Assembly (NCBI GenBank): GCA_024278835.1
Contig: JAJRSK010000029.1
Coordinates: forward strand, 1-64,000
Source of the DNA: Campylobacterales bacterium
GTDB lineage: Bacteria > Campylobacterota > Campylobacteria > Campylobacterales > QNZT01
DNA length: 64,000 nucleotides
Direction of reading: 5' to 3'
The notes under the pieces were generated by a model. That model was given only the letters and a program-made list of their open reading frames with translations. It was not told the origin of the DNA and did no database searches. A program made the position numbers and the translations under genes. Positions 8,489 through 16,337 of the stretch are shown here, in pieces; the stretch's first letter is position 1, and each line of letters opens with the position of its first letter.

Positions 8489-9769
8489 TTCTAACCCTTC
8501 ATAAAACTTTGTCACGTTAGAAGATACACGCACTACACGTTTAAGATATTCTCTAAAATCTCCTCTTGAAAAAGAAATCTTCAATCTCTTTGGCTCAATT
8601 GCACGAGAAAGTGCTACATAAAATTGACTATCTGCAAAGATATAGTTCACATCACAGACCAAGTTATCTAAACTCATCCCTTGGGATTTGTGGATCGTGA
8701 TACCATAAGCAGGACGCAGGGGAAACTGAGAAAAAGTACAGACCGTTTCGCTATCAATATTCCCATCTTCATTCAGTGCAGAGCGCCCTAATTCAAAGTC
8801 AAATCGCTCTACTTTCACCAAGCGATGATTTTTTTCTACAACAATAGAATCTTCATCGATATGTTCTATGACGGCGCGTTCACCATTGTGGTAAAAACCC
8901 CAACGATTGGTGGTAAAGATGACGGGCACACCCTCTTTTAAGATGAGATTTTCCACCACAGGTAGGGTCTTCTTCCAGCCTGCTAATCGCCTATCATCTA
9001 AACTTTTATCTTTTATATCTATCTGCGCAGGCTTGACAAATTCTTCAGTTGGAACAAGCGACACTTTGGTTTGATTGAGCATATCTGCTTCATAGTTTCG
9101 TCCAAAGAGTACGGTGGCATTACTTGTGTCAAACTCTGTTTCTCGTAGTCTCTCAAGATAGGAAAATACCTCTTCATTAAGTTCCCCACGACGTACATAG
9201 TTTAAGATATTCATAAATGCTTCATCACTTGTTCGGCGCACCTTCATAAGCTCCACCGTCACAAAGTCAAAATACTCCCATGCTGAGGATTCAAAAGCAT
9301 AGATCCCCGTATCCAAGAGCCCCTCATGTGCTTGTTTTTTTTGTACAGGAGGGAGTTGGTAAAAATCCCCAACCACCATCAACTTTCCCTTAAATCCACC
9401 AGAGCGAAGACGATAAAGTACCATCTCTAGTAAATCTGCTGATACCATTGAGATTTCATCAATGATAAGAAGATGAAGATTTTTGAGGATTTTACCAAGC
9501 TCTTTGAGTCGGTTTTTATTGTACTTGTCGCGGGACTTTAATTCTTCAAAGTTATTGGCGATGCCAAAGACAAAAAGTGAGTGTATGGTCTGACCACCGA
9601 CATTGACCGCAGAGATGCCTGTGGATCCTAGCACGACGACATTCATGCATTCTGCTTTGTAGTAGTCTACTATCTGTTTGGTGAGGTGGCTTTTCCCCAC
9701 CCCTGCTCCACCAGTTAAAAATATATTTTCACTGTGTAAAAGGTCTATTACTTTGTCATATGAGTTCAT
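8468..9769 (-). CDS. PIF1-like superfamily 1B DNA helicase
   Basis: 433 residues. Walker A GGAGVGKS is near residues 20-27, Walker B LLIIDEISMVSADLL near 99-113, followed by GDFYQLPPV. The C-terminal motifs YGITIHKSQGMSLDNL and FYVALSRAIEPKRLKI complete the RecD/PIF1 set. PIF1-type enzymes unwind 5'-3' and handle G-quadruplexes or stalled forks. The protein is close to the minimal helicase core with no accessory domain. Cytoplasmic; monocistronic and convergent with ubiE. Confidence 0.85.
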   Translation of the reverse strand: MNSYDKVIDLLHSENIFLTGGAGVGKSHLTKQIVDYYKAECMNVVVLGSTGISAVNVGGQTIHSLFVFGIANNFEELKSRDKYNKNRLKELGKILKNLHLLIIDEISMVSADLLEMVLYRLRSGGFKGKLMVVGDFYQLPPVQKKQAHEGLLDTGIYAFESSAWEYFDFVTVELMKVRRTSDEAFMNILNYVRRGELNEEVFSYLERLRETEFDTSNATVLFGRNYEADMLNQTKVSLVPTEEFVKPAQIDIKDKSLDDRRLAGWKKTLPVVENLILKEGVPVIFTTNRWGFYHNGERAVIEHIDEDSIVVEKNHRLVKVERFDFELGRSALNEDGNIDSETVCTFSQFPLRPAYGITIHKSQGMSLDNLVCDVNYIFADSQFYVALSRAIEPKRLKISFSRGDFREYLKRVVRVSSNVTKFYEGLENLVQVD

Positions 9770-9803
9770 ATAAATATTATACTAAAGCTATCATGATAAT
9801 GTG

Positions 9804-11039
9804 CTACTTTTCGTGTAAAGCATTCCTAGAAATATCTTTTAGTGGTTTCAAGATATACTTGAAAATCGTCTTTTTCCCTGTTAGTATATTGATATTTGAC
9901 ACCATACCCGGCATAATTGGTTTATCATCAGCAAACTTTTGTTTCAGCGCTTTCACTTTTACTTGATAATAAGCTTGCCCATTTTTCTCAGAAAAGCTAT
10001 CAGAAGAGATAGCAATCAACGTCCCTTTTAAAAGTCCAAATTTTGCATAGTTATACGCGGTGATTTCGATAGAGACATCTTGCCCTATCATCACTTGCCC
10101 TCTATCATTGGTTTTGATTTTGGCTTCTATGACAAGATTGTCATCTAGTGGTGTGATTTCTGCGATTCTATCTCCTGACTTGATGATACCACCGATGGTA
10201 TGAAAGTAAAGTTTTTTGACCAATCCATTGACCGGTGAAACCACTACTTTTCGATCTTCTCTATCACTTTGGGCATACTTCTCTTCTGAGAGTTGTTTGA
10301 TTTTTGTCTCCACTTCTGAGAGCTTTTTGAGCCATTTTGATTTGGTTTCTGATTTGAAAGATTTTATTTTATTGAGTGATTCTGAAATCTTTTCTATCAT
10401 GATAGGGATACTACTCTTGATATCTGTTATCTGCGTCACTAGTGATTGTTTTTTGGAGAGTTCTGCTAAATACTGACTCTTTGATGCTGCCCCTTTTTTA
10501 ACTAATTTTTCAACAATTGCCAAGTTTTCGCTGGCTGTTTTTAACTCACTTCTCAAGTTTGCCAAACGAAAGGATTTTTGTTTTTTCTCTAACTTACTCT
10601 GCTTGAGCCTATCTTTTAATGTCGATAACTCATCGTCAAAGTTTTGCATCTCTTGTTTGAAAATATTTTTTTCACTTTCATTTAAAGAATCATTCATATC
10701 TTTTTTAAACGCGATTTGCGCTTTTAATCTCTGACTCTGTGCTTCGTAGGCTAAAAGAGAGATCGCTTTTTTATTCGAATCTGCTTGTGATGTTGCATTT
10801 TTCAACTTATAAATGGGATCCCCTATGTTAACCTTTTGTCCTTCTTTAACAAAAATATCTTCAACAATGCCACCTTCAAGATTTTGTAAAACTTTGGTTT
10901 GTGAAGAGGGGATGACTTTACCCTGTCCACGCACTACTTCATCCACTTCAGTAAAAACTGTCCATGCGATAAAAAGTGTTGAAAAGAGTATGATTGGCAC
11001 CGTCACTAAACGGTGATTCCAGCTATCTTCTTCTATCAT
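9804..11039 (-). CDS. Type I secretion membrane fusion protein (HlyD family)
   Basis: 411 residues. A short cytoplasmic N-terminus, one TM (VTVPIILFSTLFIAWTVF, about 12-29), then EVVRGQGKVIPSSQTKVLQN and LEGGIVEDIFVKEGQKVNIG, the lipoyl half-motif of HlyD/LapC proteins. A long coiled coil spans about 110-255, and the second lipoyl half is at VVSPVNGLVKKLYFHTIGG. It bridges the inner-membrane ABC transporter to the outer-membrane channel, presumably for export of the giant RTX protein. The start overlaps the upstream ABC gene stop (ATGA, 11036-11039), and a TATCATGATA copy (11034-11043) covers the start codon. Last gene of the adhesin operon. Confidence 0.92.
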   Translation of the reverse strand: MIEEDSWNHRLVTVPIILFSTLFIAWTVFTEVDEVVRGQGKVIPSSQTKVLQNLEGGIVEDIFVKEGQKVNIGDPIYKLKNATSQADSNKKAISLLAYEAQSQRLKAQIAFKKDMNDSLNESEKNIFKQEMQNFDDELSTLKDRLKQSKLEKKQKSFRLANLRSELKTASENLAIVEKLVKKGAASKSQYLAELSKKQSLVTQITDIKSSIPIMIEKISESLNKIKSFKSETKSKWLKKLSEVETKIKQLSEEKYAQSDREDRKVVVSPVNGLVKKLYFHTIGGIIKSGDRIAEITPLDDNLVIEAKIKTNDRGQVMIGQDVSIEITAYNYAKFGLLKGTLIAISSDSFSEKNGQAYYQVKVKALKQKFADDKPIMPGMVSNINILTGKKTIFKYILKPLKDISRNALHEK

Positions 11040-13135
11040 GATACACTCCCTTGAAGCATCGCCAAGACTTTCTCTTTTGGTCCATCTGCCACAACTTTTC
11101 CATCATTGATGAGTATCACCCTATCGACCAACTCCAAAGCAGCAAAACGGTGTGTAATCACCAGCACTGTTTTTTCTCCCAAGGTATCATTTAAATGTGT
11201 CACTAACTGTTTTTCTAGCCCCACGTCAAGTCCTGTCGTTGGTTCATCAAGTACAAGGATTGGTGCTTCACTCATCATAGCCCTAGCAAGTGCGACTAAA
11301 TGTCTTTGCCCAACAGAGAGATTAGACCCTCTTTCTCCTACTTGAAAATCATTCGCTGCCCCTGCTTTTCGTACAAGGTTTGAAAGTCCTGTTTTGGCCA
11401 GTAAATTATTCATCTCCTCTTTGGAGATAGTGCGTGAGAGTTCTAAGTTCTCTTTGAGTGTTCCTGAAAAGATATAAGGCTCTTGTGGCATCAGCGCAAT
11501 GTTGTCACGAAGCTCTATTGGGTGCAAACTTGATATATCCATATCATCGATAAAGATACGCCCTGCACTTGCTGTTTCAATGCCTGTTAATAGTTTCTGT
11601 ATCGTTGACTTCCCTGCGCCCGTTTGCCCGATGATACCCACGCGTTCCCCAGCTTTTATGGAAAATGAACAATCCACGACAGAAGGGTACTGTGCATTGG
11701 GATAAGTAAAGGAGACATTTTCAAAGGCGATATCTCCTTTGGCTTTTCCCATCCCTAACTCGATGTATTTTTGGTTTTCACTTGGTAAGTGCCAATATTT
11801 ATTGAGTGATTCAAGTGATTCTCCTACTTGTTTATACTTTATTAAGATATTGGATAACGAGATGATAGGCACCATCGCTAGTGCTGCCAAAATCGTCACA
11901 GCGATAAGCCCACCCACAGAGAGTGTGCCGTCATGGATAGCAAACACACCCACTATCACGGTACCAAGTGATACACCTTGCAATAAGCTATAAGAGACAA
12001 ATGAACTCATCCCATTTAAAAGTTGAATTTTACCTTGTATATGATTATAAAATGTCACTACTTGACGCCACTTTTGCACCCTCTTTGGAAGGGCATTGGC
12101 AAGTTTTATCGCCTCTTGTCCTTGGAGTTGCTCTACCAAAAATGCCTGCTTAGACTGTGCCCCTTCAAAGTTTTGTTTGTGAAGCTTGGAGATTGGAAAC
12201 TGCATCGCATAGTTTAAGCCTAGAGATAAAATCGCCGCAACAACAGGTATGATAGCCATCACAGGAGATATGATATAGATGACTAACACCGCCGTAAAGA
12301 AAAACGGAATATCTAAGGCATTGATAATCTTAGAAGAGAAAAAGTCTTTCACCACGGAGAGTTCACGAAAAAGGTTGGTTTTGGTACCTACCAAGTACTG
12401 ATCGTGCTGACTCTGGATACTGAGCACTTTTTTAAATAACTCTTCTTCAAAGTGGTTAGAGAGTTTTTGGGTCACTTTCTCCATAATCTTTACACGAGAA
12501 CTCTTTAGTATCACATCAAAAAGCAAGATAACCCCCACACCAAATGCCAAAACAAAAAGCGTCTCTGTGGCAAAATTTGGAATCACCCTATTGTAAACAT
12601 TCATCGTAAAAAGAGGAAGTGCCAATCCAAAGATATTGATAAAAAGAGTTAAAATACCTACTTCGATATATGCTCTCCACTCTTTTTTAAGCGGGGTGTA
12701 AAACCATGACTTATCCTTGTCATCTCCTACTTTTAGCACATCACTCTCTTTTTGAGGTTTTGCGATAAAAATAAAGCTATCATGATGGGCTAGTTCTGAT
12801 AGTGCTATCACCTCTTTTTGTATATCTTTAGCTCTTTTTATCGTTGCTGTTTTCGCATCAAGGCTTAAAAGAACGACACAATCCCCTTCTTTTGAAAGAG
12901 CGATACAAGGTAGCATATGCTTCTCTATAGCTGCTAAGCTCATCTTCTTGTGCACACTCACTAATCCCAGCTCTTTTGCTATCGCTTTGATAGCTGACAC
13001 ATCAAAATCTGCTAGTGAAGAGGGAGATAATTTCTCGATCGTAGCACTAGATACATTGCCAAAATGAAATGCTAGTATCGTCTCAAAGGCACTTAAAAGC
13101 CTATTTTTAACCAAACCTCCTAACGCTACTGTCAT
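11036..13135 (-). CDS. Type I secretion ABC transporter (LapB/RtxB type)
   Basis: 699 residues in three parts: an N-terminal C39-like domain (about 1-125), a TM domain (about 155-420) and a nucleotide-binding domain (about 465-699). The C39-like domain has no cysteine protease motif, so it is a non-cleaving substrate-docking type as in LapB/HlyB. Walker A is GQTGAGKST, the signature reads LSVGQRH, Walker B ILVLDEPTTG, and the H-loop VITHR. LSVGQ in place of LSGGQ is common in this family. It powers export of the RTX adhesin across the inner membrane. It begins directly after the stop of the TPR gene (13136), so translation is probably coupled. Confidence 0.93.
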   Translation of the reverse strand: MTVALGGLVKNRLLSAFETILAFHFGNVSSATIEKLSPSSLADFDVSAIKAIAKELGLVSVHKKMSLAAIEKHMLPCIALSKEGDCVVLLSLDAKTATIKRAKDIQKEVIALSELAHHDSFIFIAKPQKESDVLKVGDDKDKSWFYTPLKKEWRAYIEVGILTLFINIFGLALPLFTMNVYNRVIPNFATETLFVLAFGVGVILLFDVILKSSRVKIMEKVTQKLSNHFEEELFKKVLSIQSQHDQYLVGTKTNLFRELSVVKDFFSSKIINALDIPFFFTAVLVIYIISPVMAIIPVVAAILSLGLNYAMQFPISKLHKQNFEGAQSKQAFLVEQLQGQEAIKLANALPKRVQKWRQVVTFYNHIQGKIQLLNGMSSFVSYSLLQGVSLGTVIVGVFAIHDGTLSVGGLIAVTILAALAMVPIISLSNILIKYKQVGESLESLNKYWHLPSENQKYIELGMGKAKGDIAFENVSFTYPNAQYPSVVDCSFSIKAGERVGIIGQTGAGKSTIQKLLTGIETASAGRIFIDDMDISSLHPIELRDNIALMPQEPYIFSGTLKENLELSRTISKEEMNNLLAKTGLSNLVRKAGAANDFQVGERGSNLSVGQRHLVALARAMMSEAPILVLDEPTTGLDVGLEKQLVTHLNDTLGEKTVLVITHRFAALELVDRVILINDGKVVADGPKEKVLAMLQGSVS

Positions 13136-14668
13136 CTAATACTTTCTCTCTTCTACCATCTTATAGACCTTATCAAAGGCACTCTGCCAATCTCCCTGTT
13201 TCTCTTGTCGGATAAGTTTTAGATGCTTATACCAAGCAGAGGTATCACCCTCTCTACCCCAACGCCAATCGGCATTTTTTTGAAGTACTACCCACGCTTC
13301 TTTGCCCATAGCCCCAGCCAAGTGTGCCACAGAAGTATCCGAAGTAATCACAAAATCCAACTTTTCTATCACCAAAGCAGTCTGCTTAAAATCAAAAAGT
13401 TGTGACTCTAAATCTACCAATTTCTCTTCATAGCCAAGTGTTTTGATTTGTGCACTGTCCCCTGCTACCTGCAAGGAGTAGAGTTGTATGCTCTCATCCT
13501 CCATCAAAGGCTCAAAATAGGAGAGTGAAAAGACTTTATCTTCATAGCTCTCTCCCGTATTACTTGCACCCCAGACGATGCCGATATTGAGTTTTTTTAT
13601 ATCCACATGCAAGTCAATCTCTGTATCATCTACCCCGATATAAGGAAGTTTTGGTGCAGAAATCTCTTTTGTACCCAATATATGAGGCAGACTCATCACT
13701 GCTGCTTGATAATCAAATGCCCCCACACTCTCACCACGAACATAGACTTCATCAATATAGGGAATCTCACTAAAAAGTGTTTTAAGAGTCGCACGAACCT
13801 CTATCATGATAGTCAGTGTTGGATGTGCTAATTTGACCTCTTTGATAAAGCGTGCAAACTGTAAGATATCACCATACCCCTGTTCTGTATAGAGAAATAA
13901 TTTCTTATCATGATACTCTTGATTGCCATTAAAGCGTGGTTTCTTTAAAATCTCTTCTAACTCTTTTAATCTCCCCAACATTTCAGGCTTTTTAAATCGC
14001 CACTCATAAGCATCAAAACCTCTCTCATACTCTTCTAACATGAGATATGTCGTCGCCAAATCAAAATGCGCATTGACAAAGCTTTTATCTATCATGATAG
14101 CCTTCTCTAACGCACTCTTTGCCTCTTCAAAAAGTCCTAAATTTTTGTAAGTGATGCCGATATTTGCATAGTTTGAAGCAGATTTATCATCTAGCATCAG
14201 TGCCATCTCATGCTGAATCCTTGCTTCATCGTGGCGTTTCATCTTGTTGTAGATATTTACTAGATTGGCGTAAGCACCACTATTTTCATCATCTAGTTCT
14301 ATCGCTTTTAAGAGTGCTTTTTCACCCCCTTCATAACGCTTTGCCTTATTACAAGCAGCCCCTAGATTGACATAAGTAGAACCCCATAAAGGGTCGATAT
14401 CTCGTGATAGTTTAAACATCTCCACAGCTTGTTCATAGCGTCCTTGTCTATACAAAATGACACCGATGTTATTATAAGCCTTCACAAACTTCGCATCTCT
14501 TTTGATAGCCTCTTTGTAAAAGTGTATCGCCTTGTCAAACTCCCCTAACTTCTCTAAGAAGACAGCCAATTCATTGTATCTGTTTGGGTTTTGGGGGTCA
14601 TTTTGGATAGCAACTTGCAAATCGTCAACTCTGGATTGTACACTGACACGCGCTTCTAAATATGACAT
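13136..14668 (-). CDS. TPR-repeat glycosyltransferase-like protein
   Basis: 510 residues. About five to six TPR units fill residues ~15-230 (for example YNELAVFLEKLGEFDKAIHF and AYNNIGVILYRQGRYEQAVE). After a linker, residues ~250-510 look like a GT-B fold domain: LFLYTEQGYGDILQFARFI, then IGIVWGASNTG, then FVITSDTSVAHLAGAMGKEA and DWRWG. This is the GT9/heptosyltransferase-like or OGT-like arrangement found in proteins that glycosylate surface proteins. Its place between the FkbM gene and the secretion ABC gene suggests modification of the adhesin before export; that is inference. Three copies of TATCATGATA lie inside. Confidence 0.8.
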   Translation of the reverse strand: MSYLEARVSVQSRVDDLQVAIQNDPQNPNRYNELAVFLEKLGEFDKAIHFYKEAIKRDAKFVKAYNNIGVILYRQGRYEQAVEMFKLSRDIDPLWGSTYVNLGAACNKAKRYEGGEKALLKAIELDDENSGAYANLVNIYNKMKRHDEARIQHEMALMLDDKSASNYANIGITYKNLGLFEEAKSALEKAIMIDKSFVNAHFDLATTYLMLEEYERGFDAYEWRFKKPEMLGRLKELEEILKKPRFNGNQEYHDKKLFLYTEQGYGDILQFARFIKEVKLAHPTLTIMIEVRATLKTLFSEIPYIDEVYVRGESVGAFDYQAAVMSLPHILGTKEISAPKLPYIGVDDTEIDLHVDIKKLNIGIVWGASNTGESYEDKVFSLSYFEPLMEDESIQLYSLQVAGDSAQIKTLGYEEKLVDLESQLFDFKQTALVIEKLDFVITSDTSVAHLAGAMGKEAWVVLQKNADWRWGREGDTSAWYKHLKLIRQEKQGDWQSAFDKVYKMVEERKY

Positions 14669-14712
14669 AATTCTCCCTTTTTAACAATATAAGCAAAATA
14701 TGTACCAAAAAG

Positions 14713-15495
14713 TTAAATAGCTTTAAAACCTTCAACTTTGATAGGGCTATCATGATGGATACAGAGGATATTTTTAGAGACGATATTGCCAAATATATTG
14801 TCAGGATTTTTGGCAAAATTGTCAGGATTAAAAAGGCGTGGATTGTGTGCGTAAATCTTATAACCTAAATTTTTGATAGTCTCTATCAACTCTTCAGACT
14901 TTTCTACGCGGTCATTTTCCACATACAAAATAGGCTTGAACTTCTCTATCATGATAGCTGCCCCCTCTATCACACCCTGCTCCATTCCCTCAACATCAAT
15001 CTTGATAAAATCCAACCTATCGAGTTCTAAAAAATCATCAAGTTTTACTTTAGGTACTTTTCGTCCATGGCTAAACTTGTCGAGCTCAATACCTCCAAAA
15101 TTATTCTCTTTGGCATAGTCAAAATCAGGTATCATAATAGAGCTCTCTTCGTTGGAAACAGCTACTTGAAAGGCTTCAACATTGGTGATAGAGTTTAGCG
15201 CCATGTTGGCACAAAGAGTTTGAAAGACGATGCGTTGTGGCTCAAAGGCATAGACTCTTCCCTCACTTCCAACAAGAGCAGAGAGTGCCATCGTATGTGT
15301 ACCGATGTTTGCCCCTACCTCTATCATGATAGCACCCTCTTTGCAAATCTGCTCAAAAAGTTTCACTTCAAGTTCTGAAAACTCTCCACATATCTCGATA
15401 GATTTTCCGATGTACCTGTCGTTTTTATTGTAAAGGGTATAACCATGTTTTGCTTTTGCAAGTTCATTAAAACCTGTTGTTTGTAGTAGTGCCAC
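14713..15495 (-). CDS. FkbM-family SAM-dependent methyltransferase
   Basis: About 260 residues. SAM motif AIMIEVGANIGTHTMALSAL, then GRVYAFEPQ, and the FkbM block LDFIKIDVEGMEQGVIEGA. FkbM enzymes O-methylate sugars or polyketides. I place the start at GTG 15495 because AAGG lies 8 bases upstream; a TTG at 15501 gives the longer frame but its spacing is too short. SD and start sit in the loop and 3' arm of a hairpin (15494-15523) inside the 65-bp direct repeat. The first six codons are therefore duplicated at 16272-16289. Likely acts with the TPR glycosyltransferase on a glycan, possibly of the adhesin. Confidence 0.85.
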   Translation of the reverse strand: MALLQTTGFNELAKAKHGYTLYNKNDRYIGKSIEICGEFSELEVKLFEQICKEGAIMIEVGANIGTHTMALSALVGSEGRVYAFEPQRIVFQTLCANMALNSITNVEAFQVAVSNEESSIMIPDFDYAKENNFGGIELDKFSHGRKVPKVKLDDFLELDRLDFIKIDVEGMEQGVIEGAAIMIEKFKPILYVENDRVEKSEELIETIKNLGYKIYAHNPRLFNPDNFAKNPDNIFGNIVSKNILCIHHDSPIKVEGFKAI

Positions 15496-15542
15496 TCTCA
15501 AAACCTTTTGTTGTTTTGAGAGTATTTAGCACAATTTGTTCC
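15478..15542. repeat. 65-bp direct repeat, copy 1 (FkbM start region)
   Basis: Identical over 65 bases to 16272-16336. It holds an 11-bp inverted repeat ACTCTCAAAAC/GTTTTGAGAGT (15494-15504 and 15513-15523, loop CTTTTGTT) plus the SD, start codon and first six codons of the FkbM gene. The two copies exactly bracket the HicAB module. Confidence 0.95.
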
Positions 15543-15557
15543 AAAAGTGAAAGATAT

Positions 15558-15917
15558 TTAATCATCCATCACTTGAAGTGCTGACTCTTTAAAAAAAGAA
15601 GATCTGTTTGTATCGTGTTTTTTGACATACTCGTCTATCTTACTTAGCACATGTACGGGTATAGTGATATTTATCCTTTTTGATTTGACTAAGTGTGATG
15701 GTAGTTTTATCTCTTCCCGATTTTCCAAAGCGACATCAAGATAACTTGAAAAAGCCAAATGCACATCATCCATCGCCTCTTGGATGCTCTCTCCATCGCC
15801 CATCACCCCCTTAAAGTCCTTGTAGTAAGCAAAGTAACCGCCGCCCTCTTTTGCAGGAACTTTTTTAAGGACTATTTCATAATCAAGTCCTAGATAATAC
15901 TCTTTTTTAGCATCCAT
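15558..15917 (-). CDS. hicB: HicB-family antitoxin
   Basis: 119 residues. The N-terminal HicB fold shows YEIVLKKVPAKEGGGYFAYY, KDFKGVMGDGESIQEAMDDV; the C-terminus (KRINITIPVHVLSKIDEYVKKH, here shown in part) is a ribbon-helix-helix DNA-binding domain. It neutralises HicA and represses the operon. It overlaps the upstream hicA by 11 bases (15907-15917). The stop lies 15 bases from the 65-bp repeat. Gene order hicA-hicB is the common one. Confidence 0.9.
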   Translation of the reverse strand: MDAKKEYYLGLDYEIVLKKVPAKEGGGYFAYYKDFKGVMGDGESIQEAMDDVHLAFSSYLDVALENREEIKLPSHLVKSKRINITIPVHVLSKIDEYVKKHDTNRSSFFKESALQVMDD

Positions 15918-16146
15918 TTTCTTCCTCCTCTACAATCTTGATAACTTGTTTGACATAGATGACTTTTACAGGTTTTCTGTAGGGGATAGTCAAAGCTATG
16001 CTACCTTTTTTTGTAAACACATAGTGACTACCACCTCGATTTACCGCTTTATAGCCGATACCTTCAAGAACTTTTTTTAAATCTTCAAATCTTACATTTG
16101 TGGGGTTGTTCTTGATAAGCTTTATTAGTTTCTCTTTTCTACTCAA
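15907..16146 (-). CDS. hicA: HicA-family mRNA interferase toxin
   Basis: About 79 residues from TTG 16146 (SRKEKLIKLIKNNPTNVRFE), with the conserved GYKAVNRGGSHYVFTKK containing the catalytic His, and IPYRKPVKVIYVKQVI. HicA is a dsRBD-like ribonuclease. A longer frame from ATG 16182 exists, but a -10 box TATAAT (complement of 16172-16177) lies just inside it. SD AAGG (complement of 16156-16159) sits 8 bases before the TTG, so the shorter start is preferred. Frame intact. The pair sits between the adhesin gene and the rest of its operon. Confidence 0.87.
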   Translation of the reverse strand: MSRKEKLIKLIKNNPTNVRFEDLKKVLEGIGYKAVNRGGSHYVFTKKGSIALTIPYRKPVKVIYVKQVIKIVEEEENGC

Positions 16147-16171
16147 AAACAGCACCTTATACTTATAAATT

Positions 16172-16177
16172 ATTATA
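16172..16177 (-). promoter_or_regulatory. -10 box of the hicAB promoter
   Basis: TATAAT on the minus strand within GTGTATAATAATT, preceded by an A/T-rich upstream. It would start the message near 16165, just before the SD of hicA. Confidence 0.5.
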
Positions 16178-16271
16178 CACACTATTTCTAAAAAGAGGAT
16201 AAAAGTAGGTGTAAAACAGTAGTATTATAATATTTTTTTTACTTTTTGGGGTATTTTATTTCATTTTGAAA

Positions 16272-16336
16272 TGTTTGTAGTAGTGCCACTCTCAAAACCT
16301 TTTGTTGTTTTGAGAGTATTTAGCACAATTTGTTCC
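16272..16336. repeat. 65-bp direct repeat, copy 2 (after adhesin stop)
   Basis: Identical to 15478-15542. It starts two bases after the adhesin stop codon (16338-16340). Its hairpin is at 16288-16317. On the minus strand it still carries SD, GTG 16289 and six codons of FkbM, then diverges and stops after about 16 codons, so it is a vestigial gene start. Confidence 0.95.
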
Positions 16337-16337
16337 T

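Noticed and set aside
16147-16182. Longer HicA start at ATG 16182
   Set aside because: A TATAAT box lies within this extension and a proper SD precedes TTG 16146; the shorter protein also matches the usual HicA opening.
16288-16317. Strong rho-independent terminator after the adhesin
   Set aside because: The stem is good but no T-run follows on the minus strand, and the same stem in copy 1 contains a gene start.
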